A stretch of DNA of 20,696 nt from Desulfobacter curvatus DSM 3379 (GCF_000373985.1 NZ_KB893118.1:1-20696), one strand, 5' to 3'; shown: positions 1 through 8,203, counted from the stretch's first letter. Translations and numbers: made by a program. The notes: a model not told the origin generated them from the sequence alone.

Positions 1-57
1 GTCGGTTTTTTGCACAACGAACTGTTGGACTTCCATGAAGAGGTACCACGTATATAA
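1..57 (+). CDS. possible 3' end of a gene cut by the window edge
   Basis: Frame 1 is open from base 1 to a TAA at 55-57 and reads as 18 residues ending HEEVPRI. The composition is protein-like, but the piece is too short to assign to a family. It could equally be chance, since an 18-codon open stretch is not significant. Confidence 0.2.
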   Translation, partial: VGFLHNELLDFHEEVPRI

Positions 58-241
58 AACTTTTATAGTATAAACCGACCGCCGCTGATGATTTAAAAAG
101 TTGTCTTCTGTGCTTGAATTGTTATCCGAAAGAGATAGCTTTATTGATTTGATACCTTCAATTTGTAACGGTAATAAAAGTGTTGTGGAACAAAAAGCCA
201 TACAACCAATGGAACGCTATTCCCTTTTTTGAGGGGAGTGT

Positions 242-314
242 TTCATATAAACGGCCATGGGCCGACCTGACATATCAACTGCCAGGCATAGCCCACAACA
301 AAGCTTGAAAGATC
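242..314. repeat. dispersed intergenic repeat, copy A
   Basis: This stretch aligns with 13953-14025 with one single-base gap. In the gap-free right half, 32 of 41 positions match by eye. Both copies begin TTCATATA and end CTTGAAAGATC. Near the left end both carry a small GC-rich dyad (CGGCC, three bases, GGCCG). On the minus strand the two copies share a translated pattern, DLSSFVVG-x-AW-x-LI, but copy B has a stop inside it, so a conserved protein is doubtful. Copies of this kind suggest a small mobile or structured intergenic element; orientation is undefined. Confidence 0.65.
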
Positions 315-860
315 TGAGTAACTTACCCAGACTTTCTTATAAAATTTTCCAGTTTCGAAATTCTTAGAAAAAAATTGGTCAGGCATTAATGGTATCATGT
401 GTCTCCCAAAGCCTTTACAGAAAGGGCGTTTGATACTCCAAATCAATTCTCAAGGGGTTAAAATTTTAAAGGCAAGCTTTTGCATTTGTAGGGCTCTCTT
501 TTTTGAAATTAAAAACTGTCCCGGCTTAAACCGGTAGCCGAAATTTGGACAAGCCCACATATTGTGGTTGAATCGTCCTTGAAAAAATCCGGAGTGACAG
601 GGATAGTCTGGGGTTGTCGCCCGACTATAAAAAGGAGTCTGACGGGATAATGGACGGCCGAGGTCGTTCAATCCCTCTGACGATCTTTTTGTGGGAGACG
701 TTCGCAGCCAAACTTAGGGCATGGAAATAAATTTTACTCGTGGATTCCATAATTTCTCAAAAATTTAACTCAGCACCGGATTATTCGAGGTGCCCTTAAA
801 TCATTATTCGCCGCTTGGGTACTTCATACAGCAATCAGAACCAATACAGGGGCTCAGACT

Positions 861-889
861 TTGACAATATTTAAATAATTTCCTATTAG
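861..889 (+). promoter_or_regulatory. sigma-70-type promoter of the sigma-54 activator gene
   Basis: A perfect -35 box TTGACA (861-866) is followed after exactly 17 bases by TATTAG (884-889), four of six matches to the -10 consensus. A start point near 896 would leave a leader of about 28 bases before the ATG at 924. The fit of spacing and -35 makes this the likely housekeeping promoter of the regulator. Confidence 0.6.
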
Positions 890-923
890 ATGTATTGCAG
901 TCTAAACATGTTAGGATTCATAT

Positions 924-2426
924 ATGCAAAACTTTTTAGACATTTTCACTAATATTCTCAATTCAGTGCGTGAGCCGCTCGTGGTTCTTGATGCCGATTT
1001 AAAAATTGTCAGAGCAAATCATGCGTTTTACGTGGCCTTTTGTGCCAAGCAGGAAGAGACAGAGGGCGTTTTAATTTATGACCTTGGCAACGGGCAGTGG
1101 AATATCCCCAGACTCAGAGAATTACTTGAGAAGATCCTCCCTGAAAACACCGTGTTCAATGATTTCGAAGTGGAGCATTCCTTTGAAGGCATCGGGCCAA
1201 AAATCATGCATCTGAATGCCCGAAGAATTTATAACGATTTCAAAAAAGTGGAGTTGATTCTGCTGGCCATTGAGGATGTGACCGAAAAAGAGCATTACAA
1301 GCGGAATCTTGAGGATATCGTAAAAAAAAGGACCGAACAGCTTGTTTTAGAAAAACAGAAAACCGTAGAGGAAAAACGAATTGTCGAAAAATCCTTAAAG
1401 AAAATCGAAGTACTGAAAAAGCAACTTGAAGATGAACAGGCGTATCTTAAAGAAGAAATTAAGCTGGAACATAATCACGAGAGCATTATCGGCAAGAGTG
1501 ACGGGCTTAAATATGTGCTCTTCAAAGTTGAGCAGATTGCCCAAAGCAACACAACGGTGATGGTTCTCGGTGAGACAGGGACAGGTAAAGAGCTTGTGGC
1601 CCGGGCAATTCACAGCAACAGCAACCGGAAAAACCGGGCACTGGTCAAAATCAATTGTGCGGCATTACCCTTAAATCTTATAGAAAGCGAACTTTTCGGT
1701 CATGAGAAAGGAGCGTTTACCGGGGCCGACCGCAACCAAAAAGGGCGATTTGAAATTGCTGACAAAGCCACCCTGTTTCTGGATGAAATCGGAGAACTGC
1801 CTCTGGAATTGCAGCCAAAGCTGCTCAGGGTCATTCAAGACGGTGAATTCGAGCGCTTGGGCAGTTCTCGCACCACCAAGGTGGATGTACGGATCATTGC
1901 CGCGACAAACCGGAACCTTGAGGATGAAGTTGAAAAAGGGCGTTTCAGAAAAGATCTGTGGTACCGGCTCAATGTCTTTCCCATTACCATGCCGCCGCTG
2001 CGTGAAAGAAAAGAGGATATCCCCCTCTTGACAGATTTTTATATTAAAAAAATATCCCGGAGACTGGGAAAACAGATCAAGGTGGTTCCCCAAAACGTGA
2101 TGAATGCCCTTTCAAATTATCACTGGCCGGGAAACGTCCGGGAGATGGAAAATGTCCTTGAACGGGCAGTGATTAATTCATCAAGCCCTAAACTCCATCT
2201 GGCGGATGATCTGGAAAAATCCTACAGGCATTTGAGCAAAGACTTTAAAACCCTGGAGGCGGTTGAACGCGATTATATCATCCGCGTACTCGAACAGACC
2301 CACTGGAAAGTCAGCGGCAAGAACAGTGCCGCCCAGATCTTAGGCCTTAACCGCAGCACATTGCGTGCCCGCATGCGCAAACTCTCCATTGTTCCTCCCG
2401 AGCGCCTTCCCTTTGATTCCCAATGA
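924..2426 (+). CDS. PAS-domain sigma-54-dependent transcriptional activator (bEBP)
   Basis: A 500-residue enhancer-binding protein that would open sigma-54 RNA polymerase complexes by ATP hydrolysis. Domains in order: PAS-like sensor (about 10-120), a charged coiled coil (about 125-185), the AAA+ sigma-54 interaction domain (about 187-415) and a Fis-type helix-turn-helix at the C-terminus (about 440-490). Visible motifs are Walker A GETGTGKE (216-223), the sigma-54-contacting loop GAFTGA (263-268), Walker B LFLDEIGE (284-291) and the FRKDLWYRLNVFP arginine region (341-353). There is no receiver domain, so activity is probably set by a small ligand or redox signal at the PAS domain, or by a protein partner. 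The start is supported by AGGA seven bases upstream. A near-perfect sigma-54 promoter lies 200 bases downstream of its stop, so the next operon is the obvious local target (inference). Confidence 0.93.
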   Translation: MQNFLDIFTNILNSVREPLVVLDADLKIVRANHAFYVAFCAKQEETEGVLIYDLGNGQWNIPRLRELLEKILPENTVFNDFEVEHSFEGIGPKIMHLNARRIYNDFKKVELILLAIEDVTEKEHYKRNLEDIVKKRTEQLVLEKQKTVEEKRIVEKSLKKIEVLKKQLEDEQAYLKEEIKLEHNHESIIGKSDGLKYVLFKVEQIAQSNTTVMVLGETGTGKELVARAIHSNSNRKNRALVKINCAALPLNLIESELFGHEKGAFTGADRNQKGRFEIADKATLFLDEIGELPLELQPKLLRVIQDGEFERLGSSRTTKVDVRIIAATNRNLEDEVEKGRFRKDLWYRLNVFPITMPPLRERKEDIPLLTDFYIKKISRRLGKQIKVVPQNVMNALSNYHWPGNVREMENVLERAVINSSSPKLHLADDLEKSYRHLSKDFKTLEAVERDYIIRVLEQTHWKVSGKNSAAQILGLNRSTLRARMRKLSIVPPERLPFDSQ

Positions 2427-2429
2427 GGC

Positions 2430-2540
2430 CTATTTTTTCTTGTGGCCGATCCTTTTGCGATCCTGCAGCTGATTCCAAAACAGGAACCTTAAAAGGCACC
2501 ATATGACCAATTGAACAAATACGACCGCCTTTAAGGCCAT
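2430..2540 (-). CDS. small basic single-pass membrane peptide (36 aa), unannotated candidate
   Basis: An ATG at 2540 is preceded on the minus strand by AAGGAGGT, an almost complete anti-Shine-Dalgarno match, four bases from the start codon when measured from GGAGG. The frame runs 36 codons to a TAG at 2432-2430. Residues 5-22 are strongly hydrophobic (AVVFVQLVIWCLLRFLF), consistent with one membrane segment. The tail is highly basic (DRKRIGHKKK). It sits between the activator's stop (2426) and the sigma-54 promoter (2628), pointing away from the radical SAM operon. Peptides of this shape often modulate membrane proteins; FtsH is encoded in the adjacent operon, but any link is speculation. The strong ribosome site and the TM-plus-basic pattern argue against chance. 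Confidence 0.5.
   Translation of the reverse strand: MALKAVVFVQLVIWCLLRFLFWNQLQDRKRIGHKKK
2487..2536. promoter_or_regulatory. paired dyads, possible activator-binding sites
   Basis: CCTTAAAAGGC (2487-2497) and GCCTTTAAGG (2527-2536) are near-inverted copies, each nearly symmetric itself, about 30 bases apart and roughly 90-140 bases upstream of the sigma-54 promoter. This is where upstream activator sites for an enhancer-binding protein are expected. The caution is that both lie inside the candidate small peptide gene on the other strand, so their symmetry could be incidental to coding. Confidence 0.3.
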
Positions 2541-2627
2541 CCGACCTCCTTAAACAAGCTCCCCTCCTTTGAGTGTTACTCCTTAAATTCCGGCATCATC
2601 ATAGAATGACTTCTCCGACCCGTCCCT

Positions 2628-2643
2628 TGGCACAATGATTGCT
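2628..2643 (+). promoter_or_regulatory. sigma-54 (-24/-12) promoter
   Basis: TGGCACAATGATTGCT matches the sigma-54 consensus TGGCAC-N5-TTGCW at every fixed position, with the -24 GG (2629-2630) and -12 GC (2641-2642) ten bases apart. Transcription would start near 2654, about 43 bases before the ATG of the radical SAM gene at 2697. A sigma-54 activator gene ends 200 bases upstream. The match is direct; that this activator works on this promoter is inference. Confidence 0.88.
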
Positions 2644-2696
2644 CTATCAGGTTACAGCAATCCCGCCCCGGAAAAACGGGTAAAAGGAGGTCCCAA

Positions 2697-4196
2697 ATGA
2701 ACATTTTACTGATTTATCCCGAATTTCCTGACACTTTCTGGTCCTTTAATCATGCGGTCAGTTTCATCGGCAAAAAAGCCGCTTTTCCCCCATTGGGCCT
2801 TCTGACGGTGGCTGCGCTGCTGCCCGAAAAATGGTCCAAGAAACTTGTGGATACCAATGTGGAACGTCTGAGCGACACGGACCTGTTATGGGCGGACATG
2901 GTCTTTATGGGTGGAATGACGGTTCAGCGCGAATCCGCCTGCCGGATTATTGACCGGTGCAAAGCCTTGCCGGTGCCCATCGTTTGCGGCGGTCCTCTTT
3001 TTACGGCTGAACCGGAGCAATTCGGGACTGCGGATCACCTGGTGCTGGATGAAGCCGAGCTGACACTGCCCCTGTTTTTATCAGACCTGGAAAAGGGCCA
3101 GGCAAAAAAGATCTATCGGGCGGGAGAGTTCAGTGACCTTAGTGAGACGCCGGTTCCCCTGTGGCATCTGTTGAAGGTAAAACGGTATGCCGCATTGAGC
3201 ATCCAGTTTTCCAGGGGGTGCCCCTTTAACTGCGATTTTTGCAATGTCACCGCATTGTTCGGACACAAGCCCCGGCTGAAAACCCCCGGCCAGATCATTG
3301 GGGAACTTGACCGTATCTATGATATGGGCTGGCGGAGCAGCATATTTTTTGTGGATGATAATTTTATCGGCAACAAGCGATTTCTGAAAGACCATCTGCT
3401 TCCGGCCCTGATCCAATGGCGCAGTGATAAAAAAGGATGTGTCTTTTTCACGGAATCTTCCATCAACCTGGCCGATGATCCGGACCTGCTTTCCCTGATG
3501 GTAAAGGCGGGATTTGACTCGGTCTTCATCGGCATCGAGTCCCCGGATGAAACCGCCTTGAGCGAATGCCATAAAATCCAGAATAAAAACAGGGATCTGC
3601 TTGAAAGCGTGGCCATCATCCACCGCAGCGGCCTGCAGGTGATGGGCGGGTTTATCGTGGGATTTGACAGTGACCCGCCCTCCATTTTTCAACGCCAGAT
3701 CGATTTTATCCAGAACAGTGGAATCGTCATGGCCATGGTGGGGATGCTTCAGGCCCCTCCCGGAACCCGGCTGTTTGACAGGCTTCAGCGCCAGAGCCGG
3801 GTGGTCAGGCCATTTACCGGAGATAATGTGGACGGCACAACCAATATTCTGCCCCGGATGGGGATGGAGGCGCTGTCAAAGGGGTATCAACGGATCATGA
3901 AACAGATTTATTCCCCGGCAAACTATTACCGGCGGGTCAAGACCCAGTTGCGGGCCCTTACGCCCCCGGAGGTGTTCCAGCCCCTGGACTTCCAGCGGTT
4001 TCTCTCTTTTTTCAGGGCAAGCCTCAGACTGGGTATCCTGGGAAAAGAGCGGTTCTGCTATTGGCAGCTGATTCTGTGGACCCTCCTTAGAAAACCCCGG
4101 CTGATTTCTGTGGCCGTTACCTTATCCATATACGGGTATCATTACCGGAAAATCTGTGAACGTTATATCTATATAAGGAGTAAAGATGGTCAATAA
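2697..4196 (+). CDS. B12-binding-domain radical SAM protein, DUF4070 type
   Basis: A 499-residue enzyme with an N-terminal cobalamin-binding Rossmann-like region (about 1-145, with FPPLGLLTVAALLP near 30-43), a radical SAM core with the 4Fe-4S motif CPFNCDFC (C175, C179, C182), and a C-terminal part (about 290-430) resembling DUF4070. Known relatives with this architecture include methyltransferases such as hopanoid methylases, but the substrate cannot be told here. The start has a strong AAAGGAGG ribosome site. It is the first gene behind the sigma-54 promoter and its last 11 bases overlap the grpE start, indicating translational coupling to a chaperone cofactor. The C-terminus (about 430-490) has hydrophobic and basic stretches that may touch the membrane. 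Family assignment is firm; function is unknown. Confidence 0.88.
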   Translation: MNILLIYPEFPDTFWSFNHAVSFIGKKAAFPPLGLLTVAALLPEKWSKKLVDTNVERLSDTDLLWADMVFMGGMTVQRESACRIIDRCKALPVPIVCGGPLFTAEPEQFGTADHLVLDEAELTLPLFLSDLEKGQAKKIYRAGEFSDLSETPVPLWHLLKVKRYAALSIQFSRGCPFNCDFCNVTALFGHKPRLKTPGQIIGELDRIYDMGWRSSIFFVDDNFIGNKRFLKDHLLPALIQWRSDKKGCVFFTESSINLADDPDLLSLMVKAGFDSVFIGIESPDETALSECHKIQNKNRDLLESVAIIHRSGLQVMGGFIVGFDSDPPSIFQRQIDFIQNSGIVMAMVGMLQAPPGTRLFDRLQRQSRVVRPFTGDNVDGTTNILPRMGMEALSKGYQRIMKQIYSPANYYRRVKTQLRALTPPEVFQPLDFQRFLSFFRASLRLGILGKERFCYWQLILWTLLRKPRLISVAVTLSIYGYHYRKICERYIYIRSKDGQ

Positions 4197-4731
4197 AATT
4201 CAAAAAAAAATCTATGCTGCACTGAAAGATTCTTATTCCAAACCCGGCTACGGCCTGGAAGATGAATTTTCAGGGCTGAGGGGCCCCGAGGTGCAAACCT
4301 CAGATACGGCATCTGACTGGGAGGAGAAATATTATTATCTGCTCGCTGATCTGGAAAACACGAAAAAGCGCCTGGCACGAGCCTCTGCTCTTGAAATAGA
4401 GGGGCAAAGAACAGAACTGCTCAAAGATGTGATCAAGCTGGCTGACGGGCTGGATCTTGCTTTGAACCATATCTCCGGTGAAGATGACAGCCGCAATATC
4501 TTCCAGGGAATCCAAGGGCTCAAAGGCATTCTGGATCAGTTTTTCATCAAACATGAGGTCCAGCCAATTGAGGCTTTAGGCGCCGTGTTTGACCCGAAGA
4601 TCCATGACGCCCTTGGAGTGGTCCGGAATCCTGCAGCAATTGCCCATACCGTGGTAAGGGTTGAAAGAAAAGGATATTTATATCACGGCAAACTGCTGCG
4701 CCCGGCCCAGGTCCTGGTGGCGGCGGGGTAA
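4186..4731 (+). CDS. grpE: GrpE-family nucleotide exchange factor
   Basis: A 181-residue GrpE homologue, expected to release ADP from a DnaK-type Hsp70. It has an N-terminal acidic/flexible part (1-45), a long helix (about 46-85), and the C-terminal beta domain with typical GrpE sequence (FDPKIHDALGVV near residues 138-149; GYLYHGKLLRPAQVLVA at the end). The ATG lies inside the end of the radical SAM gene, with AAGGAG just upstream. No dnaK is present in the window, so this may be a dedicated or second GrpE for this module. Immediately after the stop, a shift by one base in the GGGG run (4725-4728) would open a further 64 codons to 4922; see findings. Confidence 0.92.
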   Translation: MVNKIQKKIYAALKDSYSKPGYGLEDEFSGLRGPEVQTSDTASDWEEKYYYLLADLENTKKRLARASALEIEGQRTELLKDVIKLADGLDLALNHISGEDDSRNIFQGIQGLKGILDQFFIKHEVQPIEALGAVFDPKIHDALGVVRNPAAIAHTVVRVERKGYLYHGKLLRPAQVLVAAG

Positions 4732-4922
4732 AAGCACTCCCGCCCCCAACCGCTGCATCCGGAGCAACCAGTAAATCGGTCCGGCCGTGGGAGAACTTGG
4801 ATCGGACTTCCGTGGAAAAAGAAAACATAGAAGGATCAAGGCCAAGTCCAGTGGTAGAAACTGCGTTGTCTATGATTGCTGAAAAGGATTCAGTCCATGT
4901 CAAACAAACCCAATCCGATTAA
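4728..4922 (+). other. open frame after grpE, possible frameshifted GrpE C-terminal extension
   Basis: Directly behind the grpE stop, the neighbouring frame is open for 64 codons from 4728 (GTA AAA GCA...) to a TAA at 4920-4922. It lacks a plausible start of its own; the first in-frame candidates are internal TTG/GTG codons. The predicted product looks protein-like, including the stretches PWENLDRTSVEKENIEG and SPVVETALSMIAEKDS, and it would overlap the ftsH ATG by 26 bases, as coupled operon genes often do. It could be reached from grpE by one base change in the G4 run. The alternatives are a sequencing error, a recent mutation, programmed frameshifting or chance. Confidence 0.35.
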
Positions 4923-6753
4923 CACCATCCAGGAAAAATTGCGCAGCCTCTTTGGCCGAACACAGGCCGCATCAAACAAAAAACCCGGGGCGCCTCTTTT
5001 AAATTTCTGGACGGTTCTCATCATTTTTTGGGGGCTTGTCTATCTGCAGCAGTCTTTTTTTGCTCCTAAGACAGAGACGATTCCCTACAGCCGTTTCAAG
5101 CAGGCCATGGCCGAGGGCAGCGTGGATGACATTCTGATAGGTCCCGAGAAGATTGAAGGTATTCTCAAGGGCGTACAGGGGCAGAAATTTGTTACCGTCC
5201 GGGTGAATGATCCGGGCCTTGCAAAAGAGATGGATGAGCGCAAGATCCAATATTCCGGCCGGACTGAGAACCGATTCTGGGGCATCCTTCTGTCCTGGGT
5301 TCTGCCCCTTGGCTTTCTCTTTCTGATCTGGCGGTTCACCGCAAAAAATATGGGCGGCTCAGGGGTGATGTCCTTTGGTAAAAATAAGGCCAAGATTTTT
5401 GCAGAGAGCGACACCCGGGTCTCTTTTGAGGATGTGGCCGGCATTGACGAGGCCCGGGAGGAACTGGAAGAGGTTGTGGATTTTTTAACCACCCCGGAAA
5501 AATTTCAGAAACTGGGGGGACGGATCCCCAAAGGCGTCCTTCTGGTGGGACCGCCTGGAACCGGTAAAACCCTTCTGGCAAGGGCGGTGGCCGGTGAGGC
5601 AAAGGTGCCTTTTTTCAGCATCAACGGCTCCGAATTTGTGGAGATGTTTGTGGGGGTTGGCGCGGCCAGGGTCCGCGATCTTTTCTCCCAGGCCGCGGCC
5701 CAGGCCCCATGCATCATTTTTATCGACGAACTGGATGCCCTGGGCAAGGCCCGGGGAATGAATGCCATGGGGGGCCATGACGAACGGGAGCAGACATTGA
5801 ACCAGCTTCTGGTGGAGATGGACGGCTTTGATACCAATAAAGGGGTCATCATCATGGCCGCCACCAATCGGCCGGAAATCCTGGATCCGGCACTCCTGCG
5901 CCCCGGACGCCTGGACCGGCAGGTCCTGGTGGACCGGCCGGATATCAACGGCCGGGAAGCCATTCTGAAAATCCACTCCAGACAGGTGGTTCTGGGGGAT
6001 GATGTGGATCTTTCCAAGATCGCCGGCCGCACCCCCGGTTTTGTGGGTGCGGATCTTGCCAATATTGTCAATGAGAGTGCCCTGCTGGCGGCCAGAAGCA
6101 ACAAGGACATGGTGGAACCCAGTGATTTTGACGAGGCCATCGATCGGGTGATCGGCGGGCTTCAAAAAAAGAACCGGGTGATGAATGCCCGTGAAAAAGA
6201 GATTGTGGCCTTTCATGAGTCCGGCCATGCCATTGTGGCCGAATCCGTTGCCTTTGCCGACCCTGTCCATAAGATATCCATTCTTCCCCGGGGGATCGCA
6301 GCCCTGGGATACACCCAGCAGCAGCCCACCGAAGACAGGTACCTGATGACACGGTCTGAACTGCTCGACCGGTTGGCCGTGCTTCTGGGCGGCCGGGTGG
6401 CAGAGGAGCTGGTATTTAACGAGACATCAACCGGGGCCCAGAATGACCTCCAGCGGGCAACGGACATCATCCGGTCCATGGTGGCGGAATACGGCATGAA
6501 TGAAAAGATCGGCCTTGTCAGTTATGACCGTCCCCGAACCCCCATGTTTCTGCCCCAGGGCTATTCTTCCGAGAAAAATTACAGTGAGGAAACCGCGGCC
6601 CGGATGGATGAAGCGGTCTCACTGATGATGGAAGAGGCGCATCTGCGGGTGAAAAAGATCCTTTCAGACAAAAGGGCGCTGCTGGATAAGCTGGCCGCAC
6701 TTCTCGCCATCCAGGAAACCGTCCGGGGGGAAGAACTCAGAGACATGATGTGA
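4897..6753 (+). CDS. ftsH: ATP-dependent zinc metalloprotease FtsH
   Basis: A 618-residue membrane AAA+ protease that extracts and degrades misfolded membrane and some soluble proteins. Using the ATG at 4897 (AAAGGA nine bases upstream), it has TM1 about 35-55, a periplasmic loop, TM2 about 127-146, Walker A GPPGTGKT (218-225), pore loop FVEMFVGVG, Walker B IIFIDE (273-278), the second region of homology ATNRPEILDPALLRPGR, the protease motif HESGH (440-444) and the third zinc-ligand Asp in TGAQNDLQRATD (about 517). All catalytic features are intact. It ends shortly after the helical domain without the long tail of many FtsHs. A TTG at 4876 would add seven residues but is less likely. It is the third gene behind the sigma-54 promoter, and may be a stress paralogue rather than the housekeeping copy. 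Confidence 0.95.
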   Translation: MSNKPNPINTIQEKLRSLFGRTQAASNKKPGAPLLNFWTVLIIFWGLVYLQQSFFAPKTETIPYSRFKQAMAEGSVDDILIGPEKIEGILKGVQGQKFVTVRVNDPGLAKEMDERKIQYSGRTENRFWGILLSWVLPLGFLFLIWRFTAKNMGGSGVMSFGKNKAKIFAESDTRVSFEDVAGIDEAREELEEVVDFLTTPEKFQKLGGRIPKGVLLVGPPGTGKTLLARAVAGEAKVPFFSINGSEFVEMFVGVGAARVRDLFSQAAAQAPCIIFIDELDALGKARGMNAMGGHDEREQTLNQLLVEMDGFDTNKGVIIMAATNRPEILDPALLRPGRLDRQVLVDRPDINGREAILKIHSRQVVLGDDVDLSKIAGRTPGFVGADLANIVNESALLAARSNKDMVEPSDFDEAIDRVIGGLQKKNRVMNAREKEIVAFHESGHAIVAESVAFADPVHKISILPRGIAALGYTQQQPTEDRYLMTRSELLDRLAVLLGGRVAEELVFNETSTGAQNDLQRATDIIRSMVAEYGMNEKIGLVSYDRPRTPMFLPQGYSSEKNYSEETAARMDEAVSLMMEEAHLRVKKILSDKRALLDKLAALLAIQETVRGEELRDMM

Positions 6754-6816
6754 GTTCATCCATTGTTGCGCGGCGGCAATGGCATGACACTGACAGGAAA
6801 ACCATGGGAGGGCATG

Positions 6817-7062
6817 ATGAAAAAAACAAAGAAAAAAATGAACCGGGTGACCAATGACAGCAAAAGCGACTGGATCGAATTCGGCAAAGAAGAAGCGGAA
6901 AACTGGATCAAAAACCTGGCAAATGATGATGCCCTCAGGGTGGCGGTCTATGCATCGGATTTTGATGATGCAGGGACAGTTGCGCATTACGCCCTTCCAC
7001 ACATGAACTTGACCTTTGAAAAAATCCTGCGCATTCCTTTGCCGTCCTTACCATGCGGTTGA
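6817..7062 (+). pseudogene. 5' fragment of an unrecognised gene, interrupted by a mobile element
   Basis: The frame begins at ATG 6817 (or 6814) with GGGAGG just upstream, 60 bases after ftsH, so it looks like the next gene of that operon. The first ~53 residues are a basic start (MKKTKKK) and a charged helical stretch (SDWIEFGKEEAENWIKNLA) ending DFDDAG near 6975. From there the frame runs antisense through the end of the DUF6399 gene and stops at 7062, so the last ~30 codons are not native. No family is recognised. The rest of the gene is not seen on the far side of the element. Confidence 0.5.
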
Positions 7063-8164
7063 TTTCGCCGTCAGCGGATTCGGAAAGCTGCTCGTGTCTG
7101 TCCTGCAACACCGAGAGCAACTCCTGAGATCTTTGCCGAATCTTCTTTTTTTGTTCCGGATCTTTTTCCTTACGAGCGGCCTTTTGAAGATAAACTCCTG
7201 GGATCAGACGGCTATGCATCAGGTTTCGCTGGTCATCAGACAAATTCATATCGTTGACACACGACTCAATCATGCAGAAATAGAATACAAGGGTTGCCAT
7301 CATTTTTTCGGTTACGCACCAGGCTTTCTCGATTTTATCCTTGCATCGATCCGGCAGCAGCTCCCTTGCTTCCCGGATTTGATCAAAGCTCTCTTTCAGG
7401 TGAATGCCAACAGCATCTGCGTCCTGCTTATTTCCTGTGAGAGGATCATAGGGATGATAGGCTCTGCTGATTTGTTTTCTTGCTTTTGTGACGTTTTCCT
7501 GATTTTCTCTTGCCTTGTCCAGAGCCTCCCTTGCTTCTTGTTCTTTTTCCACGCAGCGAAGGATTTTTTTATCAAAATCAAGAGGTCTACCAACAGGTCG
7601 TTTTTCAAGGCTTTCATAGTCGTCCTTGTTTTTCTGCGCATCAAGGACATTCTTTTCACTATTTTCATATTCTTTTTCATCTTTCCGTATTCTGGCAGAG
7701 AGTGGAGCTCCAGTTCCCCGGCTGATTTCATACATTACATGAAACAAATCCGGAGAATGATGACCGTTCAAGCCTTTCGTCACATGATGGATCAATCCCT
7801 TTCCCTCATCGCTCGTACTTTGAATAACCTTGACGGGAAGATTGCCAAGCTCCCCTCTGACAGCTTGGTTCCAAGTGGCTCCGGAACGGTCCTTGGCATA
7901 TTTTTCAAGAATAATATAGTTGGAATTTGGCTCGATGACCACAAGGCAGACTTGAGGATGAAAGGTTTCATCTTCACATAGGGAGATTCGTTTTTTGGGC
8001 ATAAGCAGTGAAAGACGCGCTTGTTCCATATCACCGAACCGGCCTATTTGGGTGTCCATTTGATTTGAAATTTTTTGATGGGTGCCGTAGGATGCTGCCA
8101 CAAAGCTTGATAACCGGGTTAACTTAAGGAAATTGCAAATATTACGGATGCTGGCACATCCCAC
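6935..8164 (-). pseudogene. DUF6399 transposase-like protein, truncated at both ends
   Basis: The minus-strand frame of 409 codons matches my recollection of DUF6399 (transposase-like) proteins: LKLTRLSSFVAASYGT near the start, CEDETFHPQVCLV, QSTSDEGKGLIHHV, HHSPDLFHV, a long charged coiled coil, and QRSSSCVEGRNAQLSLHH near the end. Full-length relatives, as I recall them, continue another 60-80 residues after this motif; here the frame switches into DNA of the adjacent gene (about 6975) and stops at 6935. At the 5' side, family-like residues (DPFFEFTKV) precede the GTG at 8164 but are cut by an in-frame TGA at 8206-8204 with no start between. It is therefore probably an inactive relic. The plus-strand 321-codon frame opposite is its shadow. 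Confidence 0.72.
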
Positions 8165-8203
8165 CTTGGTGAATTCAAAAAATGGGTCATGTTCTTCATA
8201 TTT

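Larger units (their letters stand above)
58..923. other. long intergenic region with repeat and hairpins, no convincing gene
   Basis: About 860 bases without a recognisable gene. It holds dispersed-repeat copy A (242-314), a hairpin at 603-628 (ATAGTC and GGG pair with CCC and GACTAT around a short loop), a nested dyad at 518-550 (GTCC-CGGC with GCCG-GGAC) and the promoter of the sigma-54 activator near its right end. On the minus strand two short frames follow one another: 671-450 from a TTG, and 391-243 from an ATG with GGGAG six bases upstream. The second ends inside the repeat. Neither product is recognised. They may be remnants of a decayed gene or chance frames. Confidence 0.45.

Noticed and set aside
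243..671. Two consecutive minus-strand frames as genes
   Set aside because: No family resemblance, TTG starts or weak signals, and one ends inside a repeat; kept only as possible remnants.
5485..6270. 261-codon minus-strand frame inside ftsH
   Set aside because: It is a shadow of a GC-biased, fully intact ftsH with all catalytic motifs.
7016..7981. 321-codon plus-strand frame
   Set aside because: It is the complement of the DUF6399 coding frame, which has clear family motifs; the plus-strand translation is Phe/Ser-rich and unrecognisable.
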